A DNA stretch of 64,000 nucleotides from Paralithodes platypus (GCA_032716605.1 CM064571.1:10794405-10858404); one strand, 5' to 3'; shown: positions 43,925-56,073, numbered from the stretch's first letter. The notes: generated by a model not told the origin, from the letters alone. Numbers and translations: made by a program.

Positions 43925-46900
43925 CTACCAAAGTGGAGAATCTTCTAGGTAGTCTCGAGTCGGAGTAGGACCTCTAACGTTGGGTCGAGCTGAGGAAGTA
44001 TCGGGGTCGTCGTCCCTGGATTCCGTTTCCTCTTCGCTCCCTTCCTTGCTACTCCACTCGCTCGTTTCTGGGGGAAGATTACCCTCATATCGTTTGGTAT
44101 GACGAATATGAGTAACTGACACGACATCTCCATAATGTAAGTATAACACATGATAGGGCCCGTTTGTCTCGACAACCCTGAAAGGACCCTCGTATTTCTC
44201 CTCCAGTATACCAGCTCGGGTGGGGTCATGTCTCTTGACCAAAATATACTCCTCCCAGTAATAAGGATTATTTAGAGAAACTATCTTAAGTTGTTGCTGA
44301 ACAATATGATCATGCACTTGCTGTCGTTGCTCCCCTTGTTCCTTCCAGTATTTTCCGGGTTGGGAATACTGCGTGTAGGCAATAATCGTTCTTGAGGCAA
44401 TTTTGGTATGTTGCCAAAGATAATCTCATAGGGAGAATACCCCGTAGTCCTACAGACCGTGGTATTCATTCCCCAGACAATTTCAGGCAAAAGCTCCGGC
44501 CAACCCCGGACGATTTTTTCCCCTTGTGAGCTCAGACTAGCCCGGATGCAGTTGGCTAACACCCTATGATTCCTTTCACAGACATAATTTCCCTGAGGGT
44601 AATACGGGGAGGTCTGCTGTATCTGATACCCCAAGTTTTTTCCCAAGTGTTGCCAGATCTCATTATTGAATTCCTTTCCCCTGTCACTCAGAATACCTCC
44701 AGGGGTGCCATACACAACAATTATCTTTTCCAGGATAACCTTGGCCACCGTTTCAGCTTTCTTGTTCGGGATAGCGCATGCAACCGTGTATTTAGAGAAA
44801 ATGTCGACACAGGTCAAGATGTACCTTTTGTTTGTCTGTCTGGGCAAAGGTCCCATAATATCCACCGATAATTTGGCCCAGGGTGTACCAGCGGTAATAT
44901 GTCCGGGTAACTGTCTAGGTCCCCTTCCATCTTTGCCCCTCTGGCACCCCAAACAATTTTGAACGACTTCTTTAACAATCTGGTCGGCCCTCTTGGTCCA
45001 GTACCTTTTATTGAATTGTTGGAGAACCCTAGACTGCTCCAAATGAGCCCCCCTTCCCTTTTGTCCATGGAGGATTTGGGTCATGTGTTTGGCCTCTGAA
45101 TAATCAATTACGACCCGATCTTGAGAATTCCTCCAGGCTCCCTCCGAAAACTTCACTTTATTACTAGGTCTAAGGTCATGTTTTTCCCTGTGGGGTTCAG
45201 TGGGTTGAACGGGAGCTACCGGTAGTCGAGACAAGCTATCGGCATTAGTGTGTAATTTACCGGGTCTATGTCTAACTTCAAACGAGTACTCTTCCAAAAT
45301 CCCCTTCCACCTGACAAACAGTCCGTCTTCCGTTTTCATTTTTCGGAGCCATTGTAAGCTATGGTGGTCCGTAATAACTTCAAAGTGGACCCTGGCTAGA
45401 TACGTATGGAAATATTGTACAGCCCACACTAGATCTAGACATTCTTTTTTCGTAACGCTATAATTCCTTTCGTCCTTATTCAGTGTCCGGCTAGCACAGG
45501 CCACTATGCTTTCCTTTCCGCCTACTTTCTGGGACAGAACGGCTCCGAGCCCTTCATCAGAAGCAACGGTGTATAGTTGAAATGGCTTGGTGAAATCCGG
45601 ATGACAGACTACGGGGTTAGAAGTTAATCTTTGCTTCAAGTGATCAAAAGCTACATGACAACTCTGATCCCAGTCGAACCTCCTCCCTTTTTGTAGTCTC
45701 TGAGTCATGGGCCGAGCAATCTTAGAAAAGTTAGGTATGAACCTTCGATAGTAGGAGGCCATTCCCAGAAATGCTCGAATCTCTTTGACAGAGGACGGAG
45801 GTGAGATTTCTGCAATAGATCTCACTTTATGTGGGTCCGGTTGAATACCTTTACTGGAAACCACATGCCCTAGATATGCCACCTCACGGGCCCCTAATTG
45901 GCATTTTGAAGGTCTCAATTTAAGTCCTGCCCCCCTGATTCTTTCCAACACTTCTTGGAGTCGGTGAATATGTTCTTCCCAACTAGCGGAAAAGATTATG
46001 ATATCATCTAAGTACGCCAAACAAGTTTTCCAGGTTAATCCCCTCAATACTTCGTCCATGACTCTAGTGAAACTGGCGGGGCCATTGAAAACTCTAAACG
46101 GCAAGACATTAAACTGGTAGAGTTTGCCTTCGCTCGTGGCAAATGTGGTTTTCTCTTGATCCTCGGACCTAACTGGTACTTGCCAGTATCCACTCTGGAG
46201 ATCTAGGGTAGAGAACCAGGCCGACCCTTTGAGGGATTCTAGCGAGTCGTCAATACGAGGTAGGGGCTGCACATCTTTGATGGTGACATAGTTTAATTTT
46301 CGATAACCTACACAAAACCGAGTAGACCCATTTTTTTTTTTAACTAGGACTACTGGAGATGACCACGGACTGTATGATTCCACTACTATCCCCTGTTTAA
46401 TCATGTCCTCAACTTGTTCCTTTTCTTTTTGACTCATAATAGGGTTTTGTCGTCGGTAGGGTTGTCTAATAGGAGGCCCTTGCGTGTGTATCTCATGGGT
46501 GTGTCAGGTTCGAGCCGATCCGTGGTCCCCTTCGTTTTGAGAAAACACATCCCGGTACGTCCAGAGCAATTCATGTAAGGTACTGGCTTGACTTGAGGTT
46601 AATTTTTTCGGGATCTCAAGTAAGTTCACGGGTCCGTCAGTTCCAACAGTAGTTGGTTGAACGGGTGTGACTTGTCCTAACAGTTTCCCTTTTTGATAAC
46701 TAATCGTGTCATCACCAAAATTAGCTAAAACTAGTTTCCTCTGGTCGGCAGTAATGAAGGTGGGAGATATTCTCACCCCATTCCGTGCATCGGGTTAAAA
46801 AATCCCGGCAGTCATGCCTGGGTTTGGGGGAATCTCTCCAAGATCATTCTCCAAGATCTATGAGGAATAGATAATTTTCCTGTGGTAGCTATTATTTGGG

Positions 46901-47082
46901 GTTGGAGCGTAGTCGTTGTGTCTTTCGGCCCACACTGAATAGTTACTCCCAACTGACAGTAGTTGACCCCCGGCACCTGACAACTGAATACTGGTTTGAT
47001 TTAATGGGCCCATTTCTCGCTGTTCTTCTTTTAAGAAATTCTCCAGGAGACAACTACGGTTTGCCCCCGTATCAATCAACAT
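43925..47082 (-). pseudogene. pol of the conventional gypsy element (protease-RT-RNase H-integrase)
   Basis: Protease motif LIDTGANRSCL lies at about 47080-47045. After frame changes, a long open stretch from 46437 to 44281 holds reverse transcriptase (VLVKKKNGSTRFC near 46335, LDLQSGYWQV near 46200, AYLDDIIIF near 46010), RNase H and integrase (CLGCQRG near 44950, VDIMGPLP near 44865, LSDRGKEFNN near 44680, CERNHR near 44580). A last frame, 44317-43925, carries the integrase C-terminal fold (YEGPFRVVE). RNase H reads YTVAS where YTDAS is expected near 45570, so a catalytic Asp is lost. Confidence 0.85.
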
Positions 47083-47175
47083 GTTCGCGGCTTTCCCATT
47101 TATGACTACAGTTTCACAAGGCGTTTGTCTCTCTTAAGATATTGACCTCACTATACCGCCCTTTTATGTGAGGTT

Positions 47176-47955
47176 TCACAGAAAATTTTCTCTCTCTTCC
47201 GGCATCGTAACTTTTGGCTGGCTTTCTGTCTCCCGGTATTCTACCGGAAGCATTCCTCTCCGGTCCGGATCGGTTCCCCTGGGTAGAGGTCGATCGTTTG
47301 GGAGTGCGAGTCTGGGGTCAAATCTAGGGGTTGGGGCTTGTGGACGGTTGGTACAGTTCCTAGCTAGGTGTCCGGTCTGTCTACAAGTGAAGCATCGAAT
47401 CAGGGCTTTCGGATACCCTTTCTTCGGGTTCTCCTCTTCCCCTTTTTGTTTTTCCTCTTTTACTTCTCTAGCCTCCATAATCTTTTTAATGACCTCCATT
47501 AATTCCTTGGTAGTGTTAACCTCATAAATGATGCAGTGTTTCCTAACTTCTACCGGGCAGGCTTGGATCATGATCTCCCTGATCTCAACTTCCTGGCTCT
47601 CTTGGTCCATATGGGGATATGCTAGTTTCACATTCTTAGCGATTTCCCTCCTCAGGGCTCTCTCATTTTGGCCATCAAGTTTCAAACTCTTCAGTTTGTC
47701 TCTGGCTTTTCTGGTGGACGTCTCTCGGCCAAATTCTTCGATTAAGGCGCTCTTGACTTCGGCCCATGATACTAGTCCATCCAGACGTACTCTCACAACA
47801 TTCAGGGCCTTACCTAAGTGTGCCTTTCCATAGGCGATTTTCTTCCCATTTTCCCCTACGTCAAGTAATGTGAACTGACATTCTAACTGCTCAATCCAAA
47901 GCTCGATTTCTTCCTTCCCCTCTTCCCATAATCTGAATGGTAACATGCCCGTCAT
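47176..47955 (-). CDS. gag protein of the conventional gypsy element, 259 aa
   Basis: ATG at 47955, open to 47176. The N-terminal 150 residues are helical and charged, as in gypsy capsids (LWIEQLECQF, WAEVKSALIEEFG). A single CCHC knuckle CFTCRQTGHLARNC lies near 47395-47354, followed by a basic Pro/Arg-rich end. It forms the particle that packages element RNA. The frame is intact although pol downstream is not. Confidence 0.8.
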   Translation of the reverse strand: MTGMLPFRLWEEGKEEIELWIEQLECQFTLLDVGENGKKIAYGKAHLGKALNVVRVRLDGLVSWAEVKSALIEEFGRETSTRKARDKLKSLKLDGQNERALRREIAKNVKLAYPHMDQESQEVEIREIMIQACPVEVRKHCIIYEVNTTKELMEVIKKIMEAREVKEEKQKGEEENPKKGYPKALIRCFTCRQTGHLARNCTNRPQAPTPRFDPRLALPNDRPLPRGTDPDRRGMLPVEYRETESQPKVTMPEERENFL

Positions 47956-47999
47956 CCTATCTGTTCTGTTAGATAATTATACTCAATCCAAATGATTTG

Positions 48000-48022
48000 T
48001 CGAATCCCACCGCTTGCCACCA
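48000..48022 (-). other. Primer binding site resembling a tRNA-Leu 3' end
   Basis: Three bases inside the 5' LTR the sense strand reads TGGTGGCAAGCGGTGGGATT, complementary to the CCACCGCTGCCACCA end typical of animal tRNA-Leu except for one extra base. Confidence 0.65.
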
Positions 48023-48594
48023 AAATGTAGTATTTATTTCTAAATCTGTTATGCTACTACTACTACGGGGGATAATTCGACAGTCATTTAGAAGTTCGTA
48101 TATTTTATTTAACAGACTTCCTAACTACTCTAATAATAGGTTCTTGGCTCGGGCCGAGATGAGTTCAAGACGCAGATTGAATATTACGTTGGACCCTTAG
48201 AGTTCCCGTTACTCCCTAACTGAATCCCCGCTATTCAGGTAATGACTCAAGTCAGCTTCGATCCTACGACCCGTTATTAGTAATTAATCCTAAATAATTA
48301 AATCAAAACCCTGCTGTGTCTTTTATTAAGACCAGGGCCTAATGAACCATTTGCTCTTTGTCTAACAAACACAAAAGTGATATTCTTTCCTCTACTCTTT
48401 AGGTTTTCCAACGTTTACTGAACCTTCTGTATCCCTTCTTAATAACAAAGCTATAACACATATAATCTATCTCCTCAATACATAGAATCTATTTATTCCT
48501 TTGACACAACCGTCGTTACTACACAAGTACCTCTACAATGACATAAAATCGTACCAATTACTGAATGAGATTACCAGGTCTCTCTAACATATAA

Positions 48595-50499
48595 GAACAT
48601 AAGAACATAAGAAAATGGGAGTCTGCAGAAAGCCGATTGGCCTACACAAGGCAGATCCCTGTCACACCCAACCCTAATTATAAGCCCAGCTTAAAAACAC
48701 CATTAGGACTTACCTCACCGAAACGGTCAGAGGTCAGAAAAACGGGGATCTGCAGATCCCAAAACCTGGGCCACACCCGACAGATCACCCTCACACCCAA
48801 CCCATCTCGTCCATATGCCTATCTAATTGTATCTTAAAGCTATCTATCGTTCTTGAACCCACTATAGCACTTGGTAGCCTATTCCACCTATCTACACCTC
48901 GGTTACCAAACCAATATTTGCCTTTATCTTTCTTGAAACGAAATTTATCTAATTTGAAACCATTTGTACGAGTTCTTTCGCTATCACTGAGCTTTAGTAC
49001 ATTTTTCATGTCCCCTTTATTAATCCTACTAACCCACTTGAATACCTCTATCATGTCCCCTCTAACTCTGCGTCTCTCTAACGAATGTAAGCCTAATTTC
49101 TTCAACCTTTCTTTATACGGAAGATTTATAATATTATGGATCATTTTTGTCATTCTACGTTGTACTCTCTCCAATGAATCTATGTCCATTCTGTAATAAG
49201 GACACCACAATTGAACAGCATAATCCATATGGGGTCTCACTAATGACAAGTAAAGTTTTAAGATAACATCAGCAGTTCTGTTACTCACACTCCTAGAGAT
49301 GAACCCGAGAATCCTGTTTGCCTTGTTTCGAACGCTTATACACTGTTTTCTATGCTTCAAATCATTGCTAACAAACACACCTAGATCTTTCTCACAATTT
49401 GAGCTACTTGCATTTGTCAATGTTAAACTTCATCTGGCAATTTACTGACCATTCGTGTAAGGTATCTAGAACCCTTTGGAGGCACTCTATATCTCTATCT
49501 GAATAAATTTTTCTCCCCATTTTGGTATCGTCTGCAAATTTACTTATCCTACTAGTTATACCTAAATCAAGGTCATTTATGTATATAACAAACAACAGAG
49601 GACCTAATACAGATCTCTGGGGGACACCACTTTTGACTGCTCCCCATTCTGACTTCGTACCATTTATGCTGACTCTCTGCTTCCTACCAATTAGCCATGA
49701 CCTAATCCATCCCAACAACGCCCCACCTATTCCATGTGCCTCAACCTTTCTCATCAATTTCTCATGGGGGACTCTGTCGAAAGCTTTACTGAAATCTAAA
49801 TATATTATATCATATGACTTGTCATTATCTACTGCTTCATATACCTCTGAGAAAAAACTAAGCAAATTAGTAAGGCAAGAACGTCCCTGAGTGAATCCAT
49901 GCTGAGAAGAATTTATTAAATTAAATGTATCTAAGTGGTTTTTAATTTTACTAGCAATAATTGACTCTAGTAGCTTTCCTATGATTGATGTAAGACTAAT
50001 GGGACGGTAATTGGATGCTATTGATTTGTCACCTTTTTAGAAGATCGGAACTACGTTTGCAAGCTTCCAAGCTTCTGGAACTATACCTGTCTCCAATGAC
50101 TTGTTAAATAGAAATGTTAATGGGTAACTTAACTCATCCCTACATTATTTTAATACTCTAGCATATACCTCATCAGGACCAGGCGATTTATGAGGTTTCA
50201 GTCTGTCAATTTCCTTAAGCACATTATTTCTACTTATAGTAACCGTACTTAACCTATTTTCTATACTATCGCTATATACCTTACGGACTTCTGGAAACAG
50301 TGCCAAATTTTCATTAGTGAAAACGGAAAGAAATTGACTATTTAATGTACTGCACATTTCTAAATAATTTTCTGTCATTTCTCCTATCGAAGTTTTAAGG
50401 GGACCAATTACATCTCTAACCTTGGAATTATATAGTTGGTAAAAAGCTTTAGGATTATTTTTTGAGTCATTGGCAACCTTAATTTCATAATTTAATATG
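48595..50499 (-). mobile_element. 5'-truncated CR1-like LINE inserted in the LTR
   Basis: The left LTR has the empty site (CATATAATATGGG near 39440-39456). The 3' end on the sense strand carries the tail TTCTTATGTTCTTATG, a known style of CR1/L2-like tails. Only the reverse transcriptase part is present. Confidence 0.85.
48791..50378 (-). pseudogene. CR1-like LINE reverse transcriptase fragment
   Basis: Reading leftward: LKPHKSPGPDEV near 50180, then several broken frames, LDFSKAFDRVPHEKL near 49790, VKSGVPQRSVLGPLLFVIY near 49640, KFADDTKM near 49530 (FADD active site), then after a frame change near 49410 the segment CEKDLGVFVS to the C-terminal VDRWNRLPSAIV and the stop at 48791. PQGS is altered to PQRS. 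Multiple stops and shifts make it inactive. Confidence 0.82.
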
Positions 50500-50502
50500 A
50501 TA

Positions 50503-50812
50503 TGGGTTCCGCCACCCAGTTACTTCACAATCTAGGTTTACAATCTTTATCTCAATAACACTATTGGGTTTCGTCACCCAGTTAATTCACAATATAGGTT
50601 TGCATTATTTATCTCAATGACACTATTGGGTTCCGCCACCCAGTTACTTCACAATCTAGGTTTACAATCTTTATCTCAATAACACTATTGGGTTTCGTCA
50701 CCCAGTTACTTCACAATATAGGTTTGCATTATTTATCTCAATGTCACTATTGGGTTCCGTCACCCAGTTACTTAACAATATAGGTTTACAATCTTTACCT
50801 CAATGACACCTT
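50503..50812. repeat. 62-bp tandem repeat, 5 units
   Basis: Units start at 50503, 50565, 50627, 50689 and 50751. The sister LTR has three; the pattern of variants shows that a two-unit block was duplicated. Confidence 0.9.
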
Positions 50813-51385
50813 CCGAATTTACCCTCAAGTAACCCTAGTACAAACACGCTATGTTACCTTGCACCTTACTCAATAATCGTTCTAACAAAAGATGAATTGT
50901 GTCTCAAACGCATACACGGAATAGCTCTTTTAGACTTAATAATAACGCAACTCACATTGGACTAGTGTCCTTCTTCAAAGTTTCCTTTTTATACATAACT
51001 TAATGAATGATTCATATGGACTAGTGTCCTTCCCTAGCTATAGCTAATCTATTAGGCAACTAAACAACTGTTTCCCTCTTTAACTTACTGGTTGCCTCAT
51101 TTATTAACAAAAGTATTCTTTCCCTCCCCTCTTTACTTTTACTCTTTTAATCTTTAATCTCTCCTATTAGATCCTATATAATAACTCTTTCGGCATGGCG
51201 CCGTTGCTAACAAAGATAACTAATTAATAACACATCATCATCTTTATATATTCAGGTGAGTCTAAATTCCATTTTCTTTAGTCTTGTCCTAGAAGGACAC
51301 ATACATTTGAATAGAAACCACCAAGTTACTCCATCACATCTCTCTTTCTTTCCTTATCGTATGCGGGCCCAATATAGGTCCTTAA

Positions 51386-52220
51386 CCCTTTGGCTGCGGC
51401 TATGTTTGGGCTATTTAGGGCATATTCAGGCACTCCTGAATGATAAATCAAGCATCTGCATTAAATGAAGTGTATTCTGCCGAAAACTAGGCGAAAATAG
51501 CTTCAGAATGACACCAGAATGGACTGTATACGTGGTCTGGTTCACCCGCTGTGATCCCAGTGAAACGCGGGAACCCCGCTATTATGAAACACTCGCTCGC
51601 TTGGCTATACTGATGAGAGAGACAGAGAGAGACTCGCCCGAGACACAACCTAGCTCAGTGAGCCGCTCGGTGCTCTGAGGGTCGGAGGTGGGCCCCTCAC
51701 GCTCCCACCCACTGACACTCGATTCTTACGTTTTTTACAGGCTTTTAACCCTTAAAAAGCGGCTCACCACATAAGTCGAGTTGAAAAAACTGGCAAAAAA
51801 CGGGTGAAAAAAGGGTGGAAATCGAGTGAAAATGGGTGGGATAGTAATGATCCATACGTCCGACATCTGTGGCCTCCCGGCCCACACTAACTCCAGTTCC
51901 CCCACCGCGCGGGAGGATGACAGTGTAACCAATAGTTCGCTAAAAGTGAGCAAGGTAGCAAAATCAGCTAAACTTCCATCTTCGAGGTAACACTGTCAGT
52001 GCTCCACGAGTGCTACGTAGCTGTATGTGGCGTCATTGTGTAGCGATTTCCACCTAGTTTTTGGCGCAATACAGTTCCTTTCATACTGATGGTTGATATA
52101 GCAGTCGAATGGCCTGAAAAGGCCCAAAACGGCCACAGAGGACACGCTAGACTAGGGTTAAAGCCTGGAAATTGCTGTAACTTGCCAAAACATTCCAGAA
52201 TGTCACCCGCAGCAAAAGGG
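51386..52220. mobile_element. TTAA element 1 of an abutting pair
   Basis: 835 bases with ends CCCTTTGGCTGCGGC and GCAGCAAAAGGG as inverted repeats, TTAA at 51382-51385 and 52221-52224. The uninterrupted site is preserved at 40208-40211 in the other LTR. Non-coding. Confidence 0.88.
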
Positions 52221-52224
52221 TTAA

Positions 52225-52706
52225 CACCTTATTGGCGGCCTAGGCGGTCTATTTGACCGTACCGCACAGCGTTTTTTTTTTAACCCTAAATAGGGTTGTT
52301 TCCGTGCTAATTTTCATGCCTAAATAAGACCCAGAGCGTAAAACAAGTATCTATCCCTGAAAGGGCATAAACAGAGCTTTCCAATGACATCCGAACCCAT
52401 CCTTGTACGACCACTGGTTCTCTTGCAACGATCGTGCAACACGAGTGCAAAAACCCTAAAAAAAGGTAATTTCCTTACATAATTCCCTGTGTAGCGAGTG
52501 AGGGAGGGGGGAATAAGGTGGGATACAGTTCAGTTGGTCCAAGGTGGTCGTGCGGAGCGGTCATAGGGTTACTACGCTCGTCCCACCGTTCAGCTCTCTC
52601 TCTCGGCAACATTACGTGCTGAAAATGGCGGTCGACAGATGTCGTGCACCGCCACATAGTCCAAATGTATTTCACTCGACATATGTCGTGCGCCGCCAAT
52701 AAGAGG
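52225..52706. mobile_element. TTAA element 2 of an abutting pair
   Basis: 482 bases with ends CACCTTATTGGCGGC and GCCGCCAATAAGAGG as inverted repeats, sharing the TTAA at 52221-52224 with element 1 and ending at TTAA 52707-52710. A diverged copy is at 10300-10775. Confidence 0.88.
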
Positions 52707-53474
52707 TTAAACAAATGTATTCTGGTATGCTGGATCAGGTGTGCGTGTGTCTGGAACTGTGCTTTACCACCTCAGAGCTGGCCAGTAGCTCTTCTTGAAG
52801 TCCTCACTTCCGTCCACCTTCTGTCGTCCCTCTTGAAGTGCTTGACTGTACTGTATTTGTGCAGACTAACAACGTGACGACAGGCGGCAGGATACTGATG
52901 GTGCATCCTCCGAGTGGGCGAAAGTGAGGAAAGGTCAGGGGTGGTCTGTGTTGTGAGCTTAGGTGAGGGCAAGGTAACTGGAAAAGTGGGTTCCTGGTTC
53001 TCCTTTGTACCCGGGCGAGAGAGAGCAAGTAGGTTGCAGTGTGGGGACCCGGTGGGCTCTTAGGGGTGAGTGACCCCTGGAGTCCGCGCGCGGCAGCCTT
53101 TATACTCAGGCCTCCCGCTCTCCCGCGCTGTGATTGGCTGCCTGGCACGCGCCGAGACACGATCGCTCTGGATTCTTTTTTGCTTCACCTCCTCTCTCCT
53201 CTCTTCAAAATAAGTCCCAGGAAGCTTGGCGGCTTACGGGAGTACAGGGCTGTCACCGAGGTATTACTCAAGGGATAGTCAGAAGGAGTTCTTCGGGCAG
53301 AGAAAGAGAGTGACTTCTGAGGTGGAGTAAGAAGTCCAGCTTTGCGCTCCGATAATGGAGGCCGCTTAATGGGTGGTGGGCGTGGCACGTTGCAGCCGTG
53401 AGCTGTCAAAATCAGCTGGCTGTGCAGGTAAGTAAAAGGGAGCGCGGTGATTGGCGGAGGGCGTTTCTACTTTA

Positions 53475-53560
53475 ATCATTATTTTTATTATTATTATTAT
53501 TATTTGTATTATTATTTGTATTCATTGTTATATTATTATCATTAGTATTATTAGGGGTTC
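53475..53560. repeat. (ATT)n-rich simple repeat
   Basis: Imperfect ATT run at the truncated outer edge of the 5' LTR. Confidence 0.85.
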
Positions 53561-53869
53561 AAGCCTACGGCAGGGAACCCCTATTGTAATCGTTCAGATT
53601 ATTATTTTACATATTCTTCCAAATTATTCTTGTACACAGGTTTTTGCAATAACCCCGGAACCGCTTGTCGGATTGCGACCAAACGATGACACAAGGTGCA
53701 TTTTTGTATTGGGCAACTTTTGATATGTTAAATACCCTAAATGGTGGCCAGACACGCCCGTGGTGGCTGCATTTTCGAAACATTTCGGACATAAATACCG
53801 TCTCTCCCACTCATTGGAAAATATTGTACTTTGGTTTATATGAAAACCTGGGCCCAGCATAGGTCTCTG
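53561..53869. other. Unassigned, probably repeat-derived
   Basis: Contains an AGGGGTTC...GAACCCCT inverted pair (53552-53583) but no gene. Confidence 0.4.
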
Positions 53870-54990
53870 TATTTTACAGAAAGAGTTTTCCTGCAGAGAG
53901 ATAAGGAGAGGTGTGTCAGAAGAAGTATGCTCCGGAGTTCGATGGCCATTTCTCTGCAAATGACCTTTGGACTGCTTACCGAGCTCTGAAGAAACACGAC
54001 TCATAGTTTGCCCCCAAAATTAACTCAGATTGAATGGCAGATGCCACGGTTATATAGTATGATACTGAGTGTAGGGCCAACTGTATTGAGTACTTTGAAC
54101 AGCTGTATATGGTTGCTCCTCCTGGTAAACACATAACCAGTATATGTCCAGACATCGGTACCTGATTCTCCAATTAGCAAAAATCCACCCTCCCAATCTG
54201 AGGTAAAGGAAATTGGTGACTAGGCTGTAGGGTAGGAAGGCTCTTGGTATCTATGACATTTCTGGAGAACTTCTGAAAGCCTGGGGTGAGTCCATTATCC
54301 ATAAGTTGCAAGAGATCTTGTAGCTGTTTGATAGAAGCGTACCATTCATAGTCACTGGAAAAGAGGCTTGTTCATTCCTATCTGGAAAGGGTAGGTGCGA
54401 CCAAGAAGACTGCAATACTGTAATGTAACATTACTCAGTGTGCCAAGCCAGATTCATATCTTACTGATGCGATTTGATTTCTCGTCTAAGAATTTGACAA
54501 AAGACCAAATTCGAGCACTCTTGGTACTTGTGAAACATCAGTTTGAGTTTCGAAAGGGACTGCTTGCACTTAATGGTGATCTCAAAAAGGTGTTTGACTC
54601 AGAGCATCGTGAGACACCTATATGACATCTCAAAGTTCAAGGACCATAATACTGATCTTCAAGACACTAATCAGGTGGATGCAAGACATGGCCACTCAAC
54701 AATGACTTGGAGAGACTCATCAACTCCTTTCGTACCAAGTGTCTATGAAGGATCATCGGGTACCGATGGTACCACCACATGTTACAAAGTCTAATCTCTG
54801 AAGCTTATTTTAGACATACTAGGTGCATAGTTCGTGAGCTACAGTTACACTATATGGGCACGTGGTTTTCCTAATGAAGTCATCCCTGTTCATGCAGTGG
54901 TTCTGATAGGTGACAACCCCGAGTGGAGGAGACCTCGACCACGTGGGATTGGAGTTGAAGGGTGAGCACAACTTCGTGCTGTACCAACGT
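53870..54990 (+). pseudogene. Highly decayed RTE-like LINE remnant
   Basis: Pieces of a reverse transcriptase polyprotein are recognisable in shifting frames: an IEYFEQLYMVAPPGKH-like block near 54080, a LLSVPSQIHILLMRFDF block near 54430, and FRKGLLALNGDLKKVFDSEHRET near 54548, corresponding to the usual DLKKAFDS..RE motif. Many stops and indels mark an old copy. Confidence 0.6.
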
Positions 54991-55171
54991 AAGCTCCCGT
55001 TGATAAATTGTTAGATCGATATATATAAAAACATGAACACTACCAATAATAGCACCAATAAGAAAATGTAGTCATAGAAATGTTTTTCCCCGAAGGATGC
55101 AGTAATCATACATGTTGATGTGAAAGCAATGAGTTAAATGATAGTAGCTGAATAAAGGATTGGTAAATTAA

Positions 55172-56073
55172 CCCACTGAGCCCCAGCTAGTTTAGAATAA
55201 ATGTACCACCAGGGACCAGCAGGTTTTGATTTTTTTTTCCAGAAACAATTGGGAATGGGTTAGGAATGAAGGAAAACCCACAAAAAACCGATCCCCTAGG
55301 TCATTAAGGGGTCCTACGGTGCGCCCGAAAGTCGGATTTACAGGAGGGGAAAATTGAAGGCAATAACACCCAAAAACAGGTTTTTGCACGCTCACGCACA
55401 CGCGGTTGGACTTTGAGAGTTTTCAACCATCGGCATGGTTGCGTGGGATACTTACACAGTTCCCATACAAATATGAGCCCTCTAGGTGCCATAGGACCGG
55501 AGTAATTAACAGGGACGACACGTTGTCATCGCTGGGGTTTAACCCTTCAAACTCGGATGGTACACGTGTGTACCATTATGTTTTGCCCCCAGGAACCCGG
55601 GTGGTACAACATTGTACCAGTGGTTGAAAGCCTGTGAGCTTGGTGTGCGAGGCGTCGGTCCGACGCATGTAAACAACAGCCGGCTGGACCGACGCCCCGC
55701 ATCTCCGGCCACAAGAAGGAGAGCGTCGCTTGTTCGTGTGTGCCTGTATGTTGTTGTTAAGTATCGAAAAGTATTGTAAAGTGGCTGTTGTTGCTGTAAG
55801 TTATCTCCACTGAAATCATCATCACAACTCAACCAGTTGACTTAGAGAGCTCTACTTAACGCCATTCTACAGATAAATAACACAGCTACGCTTGGGGATG
55901 CACGGGAATGCGGGAAGCAGTCAGCATAACAATGATACGGTAGCCTAGCCTAGACGTTTTTCGGCCAAAACACCCGGGTTTCGGCCAATATTTATGTAAT
56001 GCGTAGCCGGGGCTGGAGGGTTAACGTTACATACATTGCCGACGACAACGTGTCGTCGCTGTGGTTCAGTGGG
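55172..56073. mobile_element. TTAA element containing another TTAA element
   Basis: Ends CCCACTGAGCCCCAGC and GCTGTGGTTCAGTGGG are inverted repeats with two differences in 16, flanked by TTAA at 55168-55171 and 56074-56077. Its interior is split by 55543-56020. Related in part to 41555-42245. Confidence 0.82.
55543..56020. mobile_element. Nested TTAA element
   Basis: TTAA at 55539-55542 and 56021-56024; ends CCCTTCAAACTCGG and CCGGGGCTGGAGGG are loose inverted repeats. 478 bases, non-coding. Confidence 0.72.

Larger units (their letters stand above)
38860..53474 (-). mobile_element. Ty3/gypsy LTR retrotransposon with conventional domain order, heavily interrupted
   Basis: Two copies of a long LTR flank gag, protease, reverse transcriptase, RNase H and integrase on the minus strand, with a tRNA-Leu-like primer site at the 5' LTR. 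Later insertions: TTAA element 41555-42245, LINE 42336-43848, LINE 48595-50499, TTAA elements 51386-52220 and 52225-52706. The right (5') LTR lacks about 540 bases of its outer end, so no target duplication can be shown. Confidence 0.85.
48026..53474 (-). repeat. 5' LTR of the conventional gypsy element with three insertions, outer end missing
   Basis: Matches the left LTR from TGTAGTATTTATT at 48026 to TTTCTACTTTA at 53474. Interrupted by a LINE (48595-50499) and by two abutting TTAA elements (51386-52706). About 35 bases present in the left copy after TTGAATATTACG are missing near 48188. The part equivalent to 40995-41536 is absent. Confidence 0.85.
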
